A stretch of DNA of 6,083 nucleotides, taken from positions 1-6,083 of the forward strand of contig DAIERC010000234.1 in the NCBI GenBank assembly GCA_027347125.1, in the 5' to 3' direction. The notes beneath the pieces are model-generated. The model saw nothing but the letters and a program-made list of their open reading frames with translations, ran no database searches and had not been told where the DNA came from. Every line of letters begins with the position of its first letter. Position 1 is the first letter of the stretch. This document shows positions 1-6,083 of this stretch, piece after piece. The position numbers and the translations under genes are program-made. The stretch comes from Ignavibacteriales bacterium (lineage in GTDB: Bacteria > Bacteroidota > Ignavibacteria > Ignavibacteriales > Ignavibacteriaceae).

Positions 1-22
1 CTTTTAACTCTCTTCTTTTCAT
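1..22 (-). CDS. Possible start of a further downstream gene, cut by window edge
   Basis: Two bases after the mtgA stop codon, an ATG at 20-22 on the minus strand opens a frame reading MKRRELK before the window ends. The tight TAA-TA-ATG spacing and basic start would suit a translationally coupled next gene. Seven codons are far too few to judge, and no ribosome-binding site is visible. It could equally be chance. Confidence 0.25.
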
Positions 23-24
23 TA

Positions 25-777
25 TTAATGTTTGGGGAAAAGGATAATATCATTCATTCGCGCCATCGAGATCGCAGCTCGCCGAAGCACATAACGTGAG
101 TTTGTGTTAGGAGCGTGCTCCAATGGTGACGGAATTACGGCGGCCAAACGCGCGCATTCGTTAGTTGTTAAATCTTTCGGTTCTTTACTAAAATATTTTT
201 CCGATGCTTCCTTTACACCGAATATTCCGTGGCCCCATTCTACCGCATTTATATAGTTTTGTAAAATCGCTCTTTTGGAAATCTCTTTTTCCATTCGGAA
301 AGTAATCAGCATTTCTTTAGCTTTTCTTAAAACATTCCTTTCAGTTGTAAGATAAAGATTTTTTGAAAGCTGCATTGTAATTGTACTGCCTCCCCTTATT
401 ACGCGGCCTCTTCGCTTATTTGCTTTTAGAGATTTGTTTAGCTGTTCCCAGTCTATTCCTTTATGTGTAAAGAACGCCCCGTCTTCAAGAGCAAGAATGG
501 CCTTTAGTAGTTTGGGATTAACATCATCAATGCTAACCCAAGATTGTTTTGGATAAAACAATAATCCGTGCTGAATTGCCCGCTGTTCCATTAATGATGT
601 TAGGCGGAAATGGCTGAACTCCAGAAGCGGAATTTGAAACGAAGGTATGCTGAAGTATAAAATGAAAAGCGCATAAAGAAATAACGATTGCGTTTTTCTT
701 TTTTCAGCATAAAACAAAAATTTACTAAATAAAACAGCAAGTTCGTTTTCAGGAAATTGTAGTTTTGAAATATGCAT
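25..777 (-). CDS. mtgA: Monofunctional peptidoglycan glycosyltransferase (GT51, MtgA-like)
   Basis: This enzyme would polymerise lipid II into glycan strands at the outer face of the inner membrane. With the ATG at 777 it has 250 residues, close to E. coli MtgA, and ends soon after the GT51 domain with no transpeptidase domain. A hydrophobic helix at about residues 33-50 is the likely membrane anchor. Visible GT51 motifs in order are EDGAFFTHKGID (98-109, with the catalytic Glu98), GGSTITMQLSKNLYL (129-143), RKAKEM (151-156) and ILQNYINAVEWGHGIFG (171-187). The last follows the MtgA pattern ILxxYLNxAExGxGxFG. Its ILQ has Gln173 where bifunctional PBPs have their second Glu; from memory E. coli MtgA also lacks Glu there. 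A TTG at 789 would add four residues. Neither start has a Shine-Dalgarno sequence, so ATG is preferred by default. It lies 71 bases downstream of the TPR gene, same strand. The family assignment is secure; the start is less so. Confidence 0.93.
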   Translation of the reverse strand: MHISKLQFPENELAVLFSKFLFYAEKRKTQSLFLYALFILYFSIPSFQIPLLEFSHFRLTSLMEQRAIQHGLLFYPKQSWVSIDDVNPKLLKAILALEDGAFFTHKGIDWEQLNKSLKANKRRGRVIRGGSTITMQLSKNLYLTTERNVLRKAKEMLITFRMEKEISKRAILQNYINAVEWGHGIFGVKEASEKYFSKEPKDLTTNECARLAAVIPSPLEHAPNTNSRYVLRRAAISMARMNDIILFPKH

Positions 778-848
778 AAATACCGACAAGGAATTTTTAC
801 GCTTGTATAAAAACTTAAGTAAAAGAAACGGCTATCCAGATGTTGAAA
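778..848 (-). other. 71-base gap between TPR gene and mtgA
   Basis: The spacer is AT-rich on the minus strand and has no terminator-like hairpin and no Shine-Dalgarno sequence. It includes CTTTTACTT (817-825), the same 9-mer found upstream of the TPR gene (3089-3097). A TTG in frame with mtgA lies at 787-789; above it the frame closes at a TAG (832-834) without another plausible start. A promoter cannot be assigned with confidence. Confidence 0.35.
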
Positions 849-3062
849 TTATTTTTTAATAAATCTTCTGTTTATTCTAATCAAAGTATCGGGATTTGCT
901 TGCTCTTCCTGCTTTAATAATTTTTCTCTTGCTTTTTCTAACAAGTCATCCTTCAAACTTGCGTTCTTGGTAGTATCGCTTTTTCCTTCAACCATTTCGT
1001 CTTTAATGTTTTTTTTCTGCAAGCGAATTTCCTTGGTAGAGGAATCAGCAGCCGTAACGCCGGTGCCTAAAGAATCAGTTCCTTGTTTAAGCAGTCTTGC
1101 TTTTTGTTCTTTATAAAATGACAACTTGGGCATAATTGCCTTTGAATAAACAGAGGCCGGGTACTCCGCAGCTAAAGTATCGTAAACCACGGCAGCGGAA
1201 TCTACAAGGTTAAGTTTATTTTCCAAAACCCAGCCGCTCGCGTACAATGCTTTGGCGGCATAAACAGACTTAGGATGATTTTTAAATATCGCATAAAAGT
1301 TTATCAGGGAAGAATCGAATTTGCTACTGTCCAGCTGTTTTTCGGCCGCAGAATGTAATGTTTCAACAGAATCATAGTTAAGATTAATAAACGGTTTATT
1401 CAATTTATTTGCGGCTGCGTTTACAATGTTTTCGTTTTTATAATTGTTATAAATTATATTGAACAGGCTGTCCGCCTTAACGGTATCATTCTCAACCAAA
1501 AAGTAACTGCCAAGTGCATAAAGCGCTCTGGCTTCGTATTTAGATTTGGGATGGTTAGTTACAATATCATCATAATATTTGTAGGCGGAATCCGGCAAAT
1601 TGAATTCGGTAAACAATATATTGCCAAGTTCAAATTCGGCGCTTACAAAGTTATGTTGTAAAGAATCAATTGTAATTACCGGCCTTTGAGGCGGTATATT
1701 GTTTTTGTCAACCTGAACAGGCTGGCGTAAAAATGGCCTGGCAGAAGTATTGGCTGTATCTTTCACCTTCTCCTGAGTGGGATTGTCTCTTAAGCGGTTT
1801 TCTATCAAACGATTTTCCTTCAACCGATTCTCTTGTTCCAGTTCTGATTGTTTCTGAACATACGCAACTGAATCTTTTACAAATTCTTCCGGCTTTTGCA
1901 CGTAAAGAATATCTTTTTTTATTTTTTCAAAACCGGTAACAATATCATGATATTTTTTTAATAAGTCGACTTTATTGCGCGCATCTTTTACGTAGTCTTC
2001 CGGCAAAGAATTAGTTAAGGCTTTATTATAATAAACCGAGGCGCTGTCGAAATCCTTATATTCGGTTTCAAATATTTTTGCTAATTCGTATTCGGCTAAA
2101 CCCGCACTTGGAGTTCTGGAATAAAGAGTATCAACGTCAACCAGCTGATCAACGGCCTCATTAACGCGATTCATTTTGTAAAGCGTAATACCTTTTTGCA
2201 CTTCAATTTGATTAAATGCATCCATATATTTTGCCTGTGAACGCATCGAATTAAATATATCAAGCGCCTTGCCCGGTTCGCCGTTTTCTCTTAATGTTTT
2301 GCCAAGCTCAATTTCAGAATTTAATTGTACTTCATAAGTTGGAGAGTAATTATTTACGCTTTTGAAGGATTTGATTGCGTTGGGCAAATCTCCTTGGTCA
2401 ACATAAAGAAGCCCTAATTCATAGGCTGCCTGGGCATTTGTTTCGCTGTTCCTGGATACTTTAAGAAAATCTTCGAGCAAAGAAATAGCCCCAGAGTAAT
2501 CCTGCTGAACAATTCTATATTTAATTTCCTCAACATACGCGTCTTCTACAATTTTGCGGTTGCCGTCTTTTTGCCCCTTTTCAACAACATTTTTAAGCGT
2601 AACCAAGGCACTATCGTAGTTTTTCATTTTCATCTGTGTCTTGCCGATCCACAAATTAGCTTCAAGTACAAGATCGGAATTAGGCTGCGTTGATAGTAGT
2701 TCATTAAATTTTCTTAGACCTTTTTCGTAGTTGTCTTGATAGTAAAAGCATTTGCCCAGCATTAAAAGCGCGTCATCAACAAAACTGCTTTGCGAATGGA
2801 ATTGCAAAATCTGGGAGCATTTTTCAATTACCTTTTGAATATTGGTACTGGCAAGTGTAGGAAGAGGTTTTTCATCGGTAGAAAAAATTTCTTTGTTCTG
2901 TGTCTTAATTTCGGTTTCAGCCTGGTTGAACAGGTCCGAGGAATTGTAATATAAATTAAAATAGGTTGTAAAGTTTGTCCAAACTCCACAACCGTAAAAA
3001 AAGAAAACCGGAAAAACAAAAATTATTAATTTCTTCAATGTCTCTCGAATTTTATTTTGCAT
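849..3062 (-). CDS. Large TPR-repeat putative lipoprotein, possibly PorW/SprE-like
   Basis: The 737-residue protein starts with a short basic stretch and a hydrophobic helix (about residues 9-24) ending in FYGC. Cys25 is therefore a candidate lipidation site, although the lipobox is not canonical. Two blocks of helical tetratricopeptide-type repeats follow, at about 93-365 and 468-645, with typical segments such as ALLMLGKCFYYQDNYEKGLRKF and ARALYALGSYFLVEN. Between them lies a charged, Asn/Pro/Gln-containing linker (about 372-466) holding a three-copy ENRLx pentapeptide repeat. The tail (about 655-737) is rich in Lys, Glu and Asp and ends in basic residues. The segment TTYFNLYYN just after Cys25 resembles the TTxYNxxYNG segment I recall from PorW/SprE, the TPR lipoprotein needed for type IX secretion in Bacteroidota. 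That link is inference; 'TPR lipoprotein of unknown function' is the safe reading. The ATG at 3062 is the natural start because the signal sequence begins there; no Shine-Dalgarno sequence precedes it. It lies 45 bases after the P-II gene. Confidence 0.88.
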   Translation of the reverse strand: MQNKIRETLKKLIIFVFPVFFFYGCGVWTNFTTYFNLYYNSSDLFNQAETEIKTQNKEIFSTDEKPLPTLASTNIQKVIEKCSQILQFHSQSSFVDDALLMLGKCFYYQDNYEKGLRKFNELLSTQPNSDLVLEANLWIGKTQMKMKNYDSALVTLKNVVEKGQKDGNRKIVEDAYVEEIKYRIVQQDYSGAISLLEDFLKVSRNSETNAQAAYELGLLYVDQGDLPNAIKSFKSVNNYSPTYEVQLNSEIELGKTLRENGEPGKALDIFNSMRSQAKYMDAFNQIEVQKGITLYKMNRVNEAVDQLVDVDTLYSRTPSAGLAEYELAKIFETEYKDFDSASVYYNKALTNSLPEDYVKDARNKVDLLKKYHDIVTGFEKIKKDILYVQKPEEFVKDSVAYVQKQSELEQENRLKENRLIENRLRDNPTQEKVKDTANTSARPFLRQPVQVDKNNIPPQRPVITIDSLQHNFVSAEFELGNILFTEFNLPDSAYKYYDDIVTNHPKSKYEARALYALGSYFLVENDTVKADSLFNIIYNNYKNENIVNAAANKLNKPFINLNYDSVETLHSAAEKQLDSSKFDSSLINFYAIFKNHPKSVYAAKALYASGWVLENKLNLVDSAAVVYDTLAAEYPASVYSKAIMPKLSFYKEQKARLLKQGTDSLGTGVTAADSSTKEIRLQKKNIKDEMVEGKSDTTKNASLKDDLLEKAREKLLKQEEQANPDTLIRINRRFIKK
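1788..1832 (-). repeat. Three tandem 15-bp units encoding ENRLx pentapeptides
   Basis: Inside the linker of the TPR gene, residues 411-425 read ENRLK, ENRLI, ENRLR. The three 15-base units keep the first four amino acids but differ at synonymous positions: Arg is CGG, CGT and CGC in order, Glu is GAG, GAA and GAA, and Leu is TTG, TTG and TTA. This looks like an older in-frame expansion kept at protein level rather than a fresh slippage product. The segment is likely helical and strongly charged. Confidence 0.8.
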
Positions 3063-3107
3063 AAGGGAAGCTAAAAAAGATAAAAGTAAAGTAAAAGGTA
3101 AAATATT
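3063..3107 (-). other. 45-base gap between P-II and TPR genes, no clear signal
   Basis: Read on the minus strand this spacer is pyrimidine-rich and contains repeated CTTTTAC/CTTTACTTTTATC-like runs just before the TPR start codon. There is no inverted repeat that would form a terminator and no Shine-Dalgarno sequence. TATCTTTT loosely resembles the TAnnTTTG element of Bacteroidota promoters, but the match is imperfect and could be chance in AT-rich DNA. The spacing is compatible with read-through from the P-II gene. Confidence 0.4.
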
Positions 3108-3446
3108 TTACAGAGCATCCTTTCCAGATTCTTCGGTTCTTATCCTAATTGCATCCTGGACATCATAAATAAAAATTTTACCATCCCCAACTTGCCCGGT
3201 TTTCGCAGTGCGTAAAATAGCCTCGATAACCACATCTACTTTTGAAGCATCAACAATAACTTCAATTTTTATTTTCGGAATAAATTCTATCTGATATTCA
3301 CTGCCTCGATAAGTTTCGGTATGCCCTTTTTGCCGCCCGTATCCTCTCACTTCGGAAATAGTTAAACCGCGAACGCCTTCTTCAAGTAAAGCTTCTTTAA
3401 CCTCATCTAGTTTGAAGGGGCGAATAATTGCTTCGATTTTTTTCAT
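3108..3446 (-). CDS. glnB: P-II family nitrogen regulatory protein (GlnB/GlnK)
   Basis: P-II proteins are cytoplasmic trimers that bind ATP/ADP and 2-oxoglutarate and report carbon/nitrogen and energy status to partners such as ammonium transporters and glutamine synthetase control enzymes. This one has 112 residues, the same as E. coli GlnB, and aligns with it essentially without gaps from MKKIEAIIRPFKL onward. The T-loop is intact: GRQKGHTETYRGSEY spans residues 37-51, with Gln39 (2-oxoglutarate/Mg site) and Tyr51, the residue uridylylated in Proteobacteria. The B-loop TGQVGDGKIFIYDV and the C-terminal RIRT nucleotide-binding residues are present. The ATG at 3446 is chosen because the family begins MKKIEA; a TTG at 3476 would add ten unrelated residues and overlap secA. 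The gene starts 14 bases after the secA stop, so translation and transcription are probably linked to secA. No amtB or glnA is visible here. GlnB and GlnK cannot be told apart from sequence alone. Confidence 0.96.
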   Translation of the reverse strand: MKKIEAIIRPFKLDEVKEALLEEGVRGLTISEVRGYGRQKGHTETYRGSEYQIEFIPKIKIEVIVDASKVDVVIEAILRTAKTGQVGDGKIFIYDVQDAIRIRTEESGKDAL

Positions 3447-3460
3447 GATAAAATTTCCGA
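3447..3460 (-). promoter_or_regulatory. secA-glnB spacer with weak ribosome-binding site
   Basis: On the minus strand the 14 bases between the secA stop and the P-II ATG read TCGGAAATTTTATC. GGAAA lies 7 bases before the ATG at a workable distance, and is the best (though weak) Shine-Dalgarno-like match next to any start in the window. It supports the ATG at 3446 over the upstream TTG. There is no room for a terminator, so the two genes are likely cotranscribed. Confidence 0.4.
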
Positions 3461-6083
3461 TTATTTTCCATGGCAATGTTTATATTTTTTACCGCTTCCG
3501 CAAGGGCATGGATCGTTTCTCCCCACTTTTTCTTCAACACGAACCGGCTGAACTTTTACGGCAGTCTCACCCTCGCCGTTTGAAGGGCTGCCTGCAGACG
3601 AAAGGCCTATATTATCGGTACTTTGTTTTATTTCTCTAATTCTTCCAATAGGTTTTCTTTTTACGTGAACTTCTTCTGCGGCCTGAGGGAAAAATTTAAA
3701 TGCGAACGAAACAATTTCGTCTCTAACCTGAATGAGAAGTTCACTAAATAATTTAAATGATTCTACTTTATATTCAACAAGAGGATCCTTCTGCCCGTAT
3801 GCTCTAAGCCCGATTCCCTCTTTCAAATCATCCATTTCGCGGAGATGTTCTTTCCATTTATGGTCTATTACGCTAAGCACGGCGTATCGTTCTAACCTGG
3901 CCATTAATTCGGGTCCGAGCATTTCCTCTTTCTTTTTATAGAAAGTTTTAGCTGTATCCATTATTCTGGCTTTTATACCGTCCTTACCTAGTGTTTCAAA
4001 TTCCACCGATTCCAGCGGGAACTCAATCAATATTGAGTGAAGCATTTTTTCTTTGATACTATCAGCAAGTACATCATCGAAACCGGCATCAACGGTCTCT
4101 GTTATATATTCTTCAAGATATTCAAATATCTCACTTTTCAGCCTGTCACCTTGCAACGCGCGTTTTCTTCTGGTATAAATTACTTCTCTCTGCTGATTCA
4201 TCGTGTCGTCATATTCCAGTAAACGTTTTCTAATTGAGAAGTTATTTTCCTCAACTTTCTTTTGGGCTCTTTCAACCGATTTGGTAATTAACGGATGCTG
4301 GATTACTTCACCTTCCTGCAATCCCATTCTAGACATTACCGATGAAATACGTTCGCTGCCGAAAAGGCGCATAAGATCATCTTCAAGAGAAAGGAAGAAC
4401 TTTGAAGAACCGGGATCGCCCTGACGGCCGGAACGACCTCTTAACTGCCTATCAATTCTTCTTGAATCATGTCTTTCCGTGCCCAGGATAAACAATCCAC
4501 CCCTGTCTTTTACGCCGGCACCAAGTTTAATATCGGTACCGCGACCGGCCATGTTTGTAGCAATTGTAACTGCTCCTATTTCACCGGCGTGGGCTACAAT
4601 TTCCGCTTCTCGCTGGTGCTGTTTCGCGTTTAATACGTTATGCGGTGTTCCTTTTCTTTTAAGCATTCTGCTTAAAGTTTCGGAAACGTCAACCGAAGTG
4701 GTACCGACAAGAACAGGACGTCCCTGTTTCCTTAATTCTTCAATCTGGTCAATTACCGCGTTAAACTTTTCTCGTTTGGTTTTGAAAATTGCGTCATCCA
4801 TATCATCCCTAACAGCCGGTTTGTTTGTAGGAACAACAACAACTTCCAATTTATAAATTTCATAAAACTCTGCTTCCTCGGTTTCGGCTGTACCTGTCAT
4901 ACCGGCAAGTTTGTTATACATTCTAAAATAATTTTGAAGCGTAATTGTCGCGAGAGTTTGAGTGTCCTTTTCAACTTTTACATTTTCTTTTGCTTCTATA
5001 GCCTGGTGCAGGCCATCGGAATATCTTCTTCCGGGAAGAACACGGCCGGTAAATTCATCAACAATAGCAATCTTACCGTCTTCGGTTATTACATACTCAT
5101 CATCTTTTTCAAAAAGTGTGTACGCTTTTACAAGTTGATGAATAGTATGAATTCTGTCGCTGCTTTCGGAATAGCGATGATAGAGAGCGTCTTTTTTCTT
5201 AATCTTATTTTCTTCGGTAAGTTCTGTGTCGTTTTCCAGTTTGCTCATTTCGGTACCAAGGTCAGGCAGAATAAAGAAATCTTTTTCAAGCCCGCTTCCT
5301 TTTGCAAGTTCCTCACGCCCCTTATCGGTAACATCAACCGTATTGTTTTTTTCATCAATAACAAAATAAAGTTCGTCGTCAATAATAAACATATTCTTCG
5401 CTTTTTCACGAAGGAATTCCATTTCGGTAGATTGAAGAAGTTTTTTATTATTGGGCTCGCTAAGTACTTTAGCAAGTTTTTTATTTTTGGGCAATCCTCT
5501 GTAAGCTCTTAATAATTGAATTCCCGCCTGGGTAGCATCATCTTTGTTTCCGGTTTGCAGCAAGTCTTCGGCTTCCTGAACTATTTTTGCAACGTAGCCG
5601 GATTGAAGCCTGAAAAGTTTTTCAACTCTAGGTTTCATCTCATCAAATTTCTGGTCATCGGTTTCAACCGGTCCGGAAATAATAAGAGGAGTTCTGGCTT
5701 CGTCTATAAGCACGGAGTCAACTTCGTCTACAATCGCATAATTATGGCCTCTTTGAACTTGAAAATCTTTTTCGATAGCCATGTTGTCTCTAAGATAATC
5801 AAAACCGAACTCGTTGTTCGTACCGTAAGTAATGTCGCAATTATATTCTTTTTTCCTCTGGTCAGGATCCATTGTATTAAGAATGACGCCAACAGTTAAG
5901 CCGTGAAACTTATAAATTTCTCCCATCCACTCGCTATCGCGAAGAGCCAGGTAATCGTTAACCGTAACAAGATGAACACCACGGCCGGTAAGGGCATTTA
6001 AATAAACAGGGAGAGTTGCAACAAGTGTTTTACCTTCGCCGGTAGCCATTTCCGCAATTTTTCCCTGGTGAAGAACTATGCCG
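3461..6083 (-). CDS. secA: Preprotein translocase ATPase SecA, 5' end cut by window edge
   Basis: SecA drives preproteins through SecYEG at the inner membrane by ATP hydrolysis. The frame is open to the right edge: 873 residues are present and roughly 90 N-terminal ones lie outside. The first visible residues, GIVLHQGKIAE, run into the Walker A motif MATGEGKT, so that Met (codon 6047-6049) is not the start. Counting from it, DEVD (Walker B) is at 108-111, VDEFTGR at 330-336, MTGTAETE at 384-391, VGTTSV at 448-453, TNMAGRGTDI at 498-507, RQLRGRSGRQGD at 534-545, the helical scaffold/wing region at about 580-790, and the zinc-binding tail CPCGSGKKYKHCH at 848-860 (CxCx8CH). Against E. coli SecA as I recall it, about 95 extra residues lie between DEVD and VDEFTGR, in the preprotein cross-linking domain. 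The E. coli insertion after GTDIxLG is missing. The tail is joined by a low-complexity Ser/Gly/Glu linker (about 808-835). The P-II gene follows 14 bases downstream. Confidence 0.98.
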   Translation of the reverse strand, partial: GIVLHQGKIAEMATGEGKTLVATLPVYLNALTGRGVHLVTVNDYLALRDSEWMGEIYKFHGLTVGVILNTMDPDQRKKEYNCDITYGTNNEFGFDYLRDNMAIEKDFQVQRGHNYAIVDEVDSVLIDEARTPLIISGPVETDDQKFDEMKPRVEKLFRLQSGYVAKIVQEAEDLLQTGNKDDATQAGIQLLRAYRGLPKNKKLAKVLSEPNNKKLLQSTEMEFLREKAKNMFIIDDELYFVIDEKNNTVDVTDKGREELAKGSGLEKDFFILPDLGTEMSKLENDTELTEENKIKKKDALYHRYSESSDRIHTIHQLVKAYTLFEKDDEYVITEDGKIAIVDEFTGRVLPGRRYSDGLHQAIEAKENVKVEKDTQTLATITLQNYFRMYNKLAGMTGTAETEEAEFYEIYKLEVVVVPTNKPAVRDDMDDAIFKTKREKFNAVIDQIEELRKQGRPVLVGTTSVDVSETLSRMLKRKGTPHNVLNAKQHQREAEIVAHAGEIGAVTIATNMAGRGTDIKLGAGVKDRGGLFILGTERHDSRRIDRQLRGRSGRQGDPGSSKFFLSLEDDLMRLFGSERISSVMSRMGLQEGEVIQHPLITKSVERAQKKVEENNFSIRKRLLEYDDTMNQQREVIYTRRKRALQGDRLKSEIFEYLEEYITETVDAGFDDVLADSIKEKMLHSILIEFPLESVEFETLGKDGIKARIMDTAKTFYKKKEEMLGPELMARLERYAVLSVIDHKWKEHLREMDDLKEGIGLRAYGQKDPLVEYKVESFKLFSELLIQVRDEIVSFAFKFFPQAAEEVHVKRKPIGRIREIKQSTDNIGLSSAGSPSNGEGETAVKVQPVRVEEKVGRNDPCPCGSGKKYKHCHGK

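Noticed and set aside
2828..3019. 63-codon minus-strand frame overlapping the 5' part of the TPR gene
   Set aside because: It is out of frame with the TPR protein, which has the signal sequence and repeats; no domain or start signal supports it.
3447..3476. Ten-residue N-terminal extension of the P-II protein from a TTG start
   Set aside because: It would overlap secA by 16 bases, and the P-II family begins at MKKIEA. The ATG at 3446 also has a weak GGAAA upstream.
4479..4856. 125-codon open frame on the plus strand
   Set aside because: It is antisense to the conserved helicase motifs of secA; its Ser/Pro/Thr-rich translation is typical of a shadow frame.
4934..5512. 192-codon open frame on the plus strand
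   Set aside because: It lies wholly antisense to well-conserved secA, and its Phe/Lys/Asn-rich translation matches no recognisable domain. It is a by-product of secA codon use.
5516..5899. 127-codon open frame on the plus strand
   Set aside because: It is antisense to the secA Walker B region and the coding signal there clearly belongs to the minus strand.
6047..6049. ATG as the start of secA
   Set aside because: The codon is the Met of the Walker A motif, and the frame continues upstream with conserved SecA residues (GIVLHQGKIAE) to the window edge.

Overview
The window is a compact bacterial chromosomal segment in which all recognisable genes lie on the minus strand, so transcription runs from high to low coordinates: secA (5' end beyond the window) -> a P-II signalling gene (glnB/glnK type) -> a large TPR-repeat putative lipoprotein -> a monofunctional peptidoglycan glycosyltransferase (mtgA type). 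Intergenic gaps are 14, 45 and 71 bases, with no obvious hairpin terminator in any of them, so the four could be one transcript or a set of closely packed units. No stretch longer than 300 bases is without a gene. I see no RNA gene, mobile element, CRISPR array or phage-like sequence.

Several signs point to the Bacteroidota/Chlorobiota/Ignavibacteriota group. The DNA is AT-rich and strong Shine-Dalgarno sequences are absent. SecA carries a large insertion in its preprotein cross-linking region, of a kind I associate with that group. The TPR protein opens with a Cys followed by a TTxxNxxYN-type segment that resembles the PorW/SprE lipoproteins of type IX secretion. Within the group the overall look is closest to Ignavibacteria-like organisms, but this is inference from protein style, not from a marker gene.

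Region by region: 3461-6083 is SecA, the ATPase motor of the Sec translocase, complete from just before the Walker A motif to the zinc-binding tail. 3108-3446 is a full-length P-II protein with an intact T-loop, sitting without the amtB or glnA partner often found beside it. 849-3062 is a 737-residue TPR protein with two repeat blocks separated by a charged linker. 25-777 is a membrane-anchored family GT51 glycosyltransferase without a transpeptidase domain. A possible next gene begins at base 22 and runs off the left edge.

Three of the four genes concern the cell envelope: protein export, a probable outer-membrane or periplasmic lipoprotein scaffold, and peptidoglycan polymerisation. The P-II protein is the odd one out. 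Nothing here is clearly an undescribed system. The most useful leads are the PorW-like reading of the TPR protein and the placement of P-II between secA and an envelope gene.
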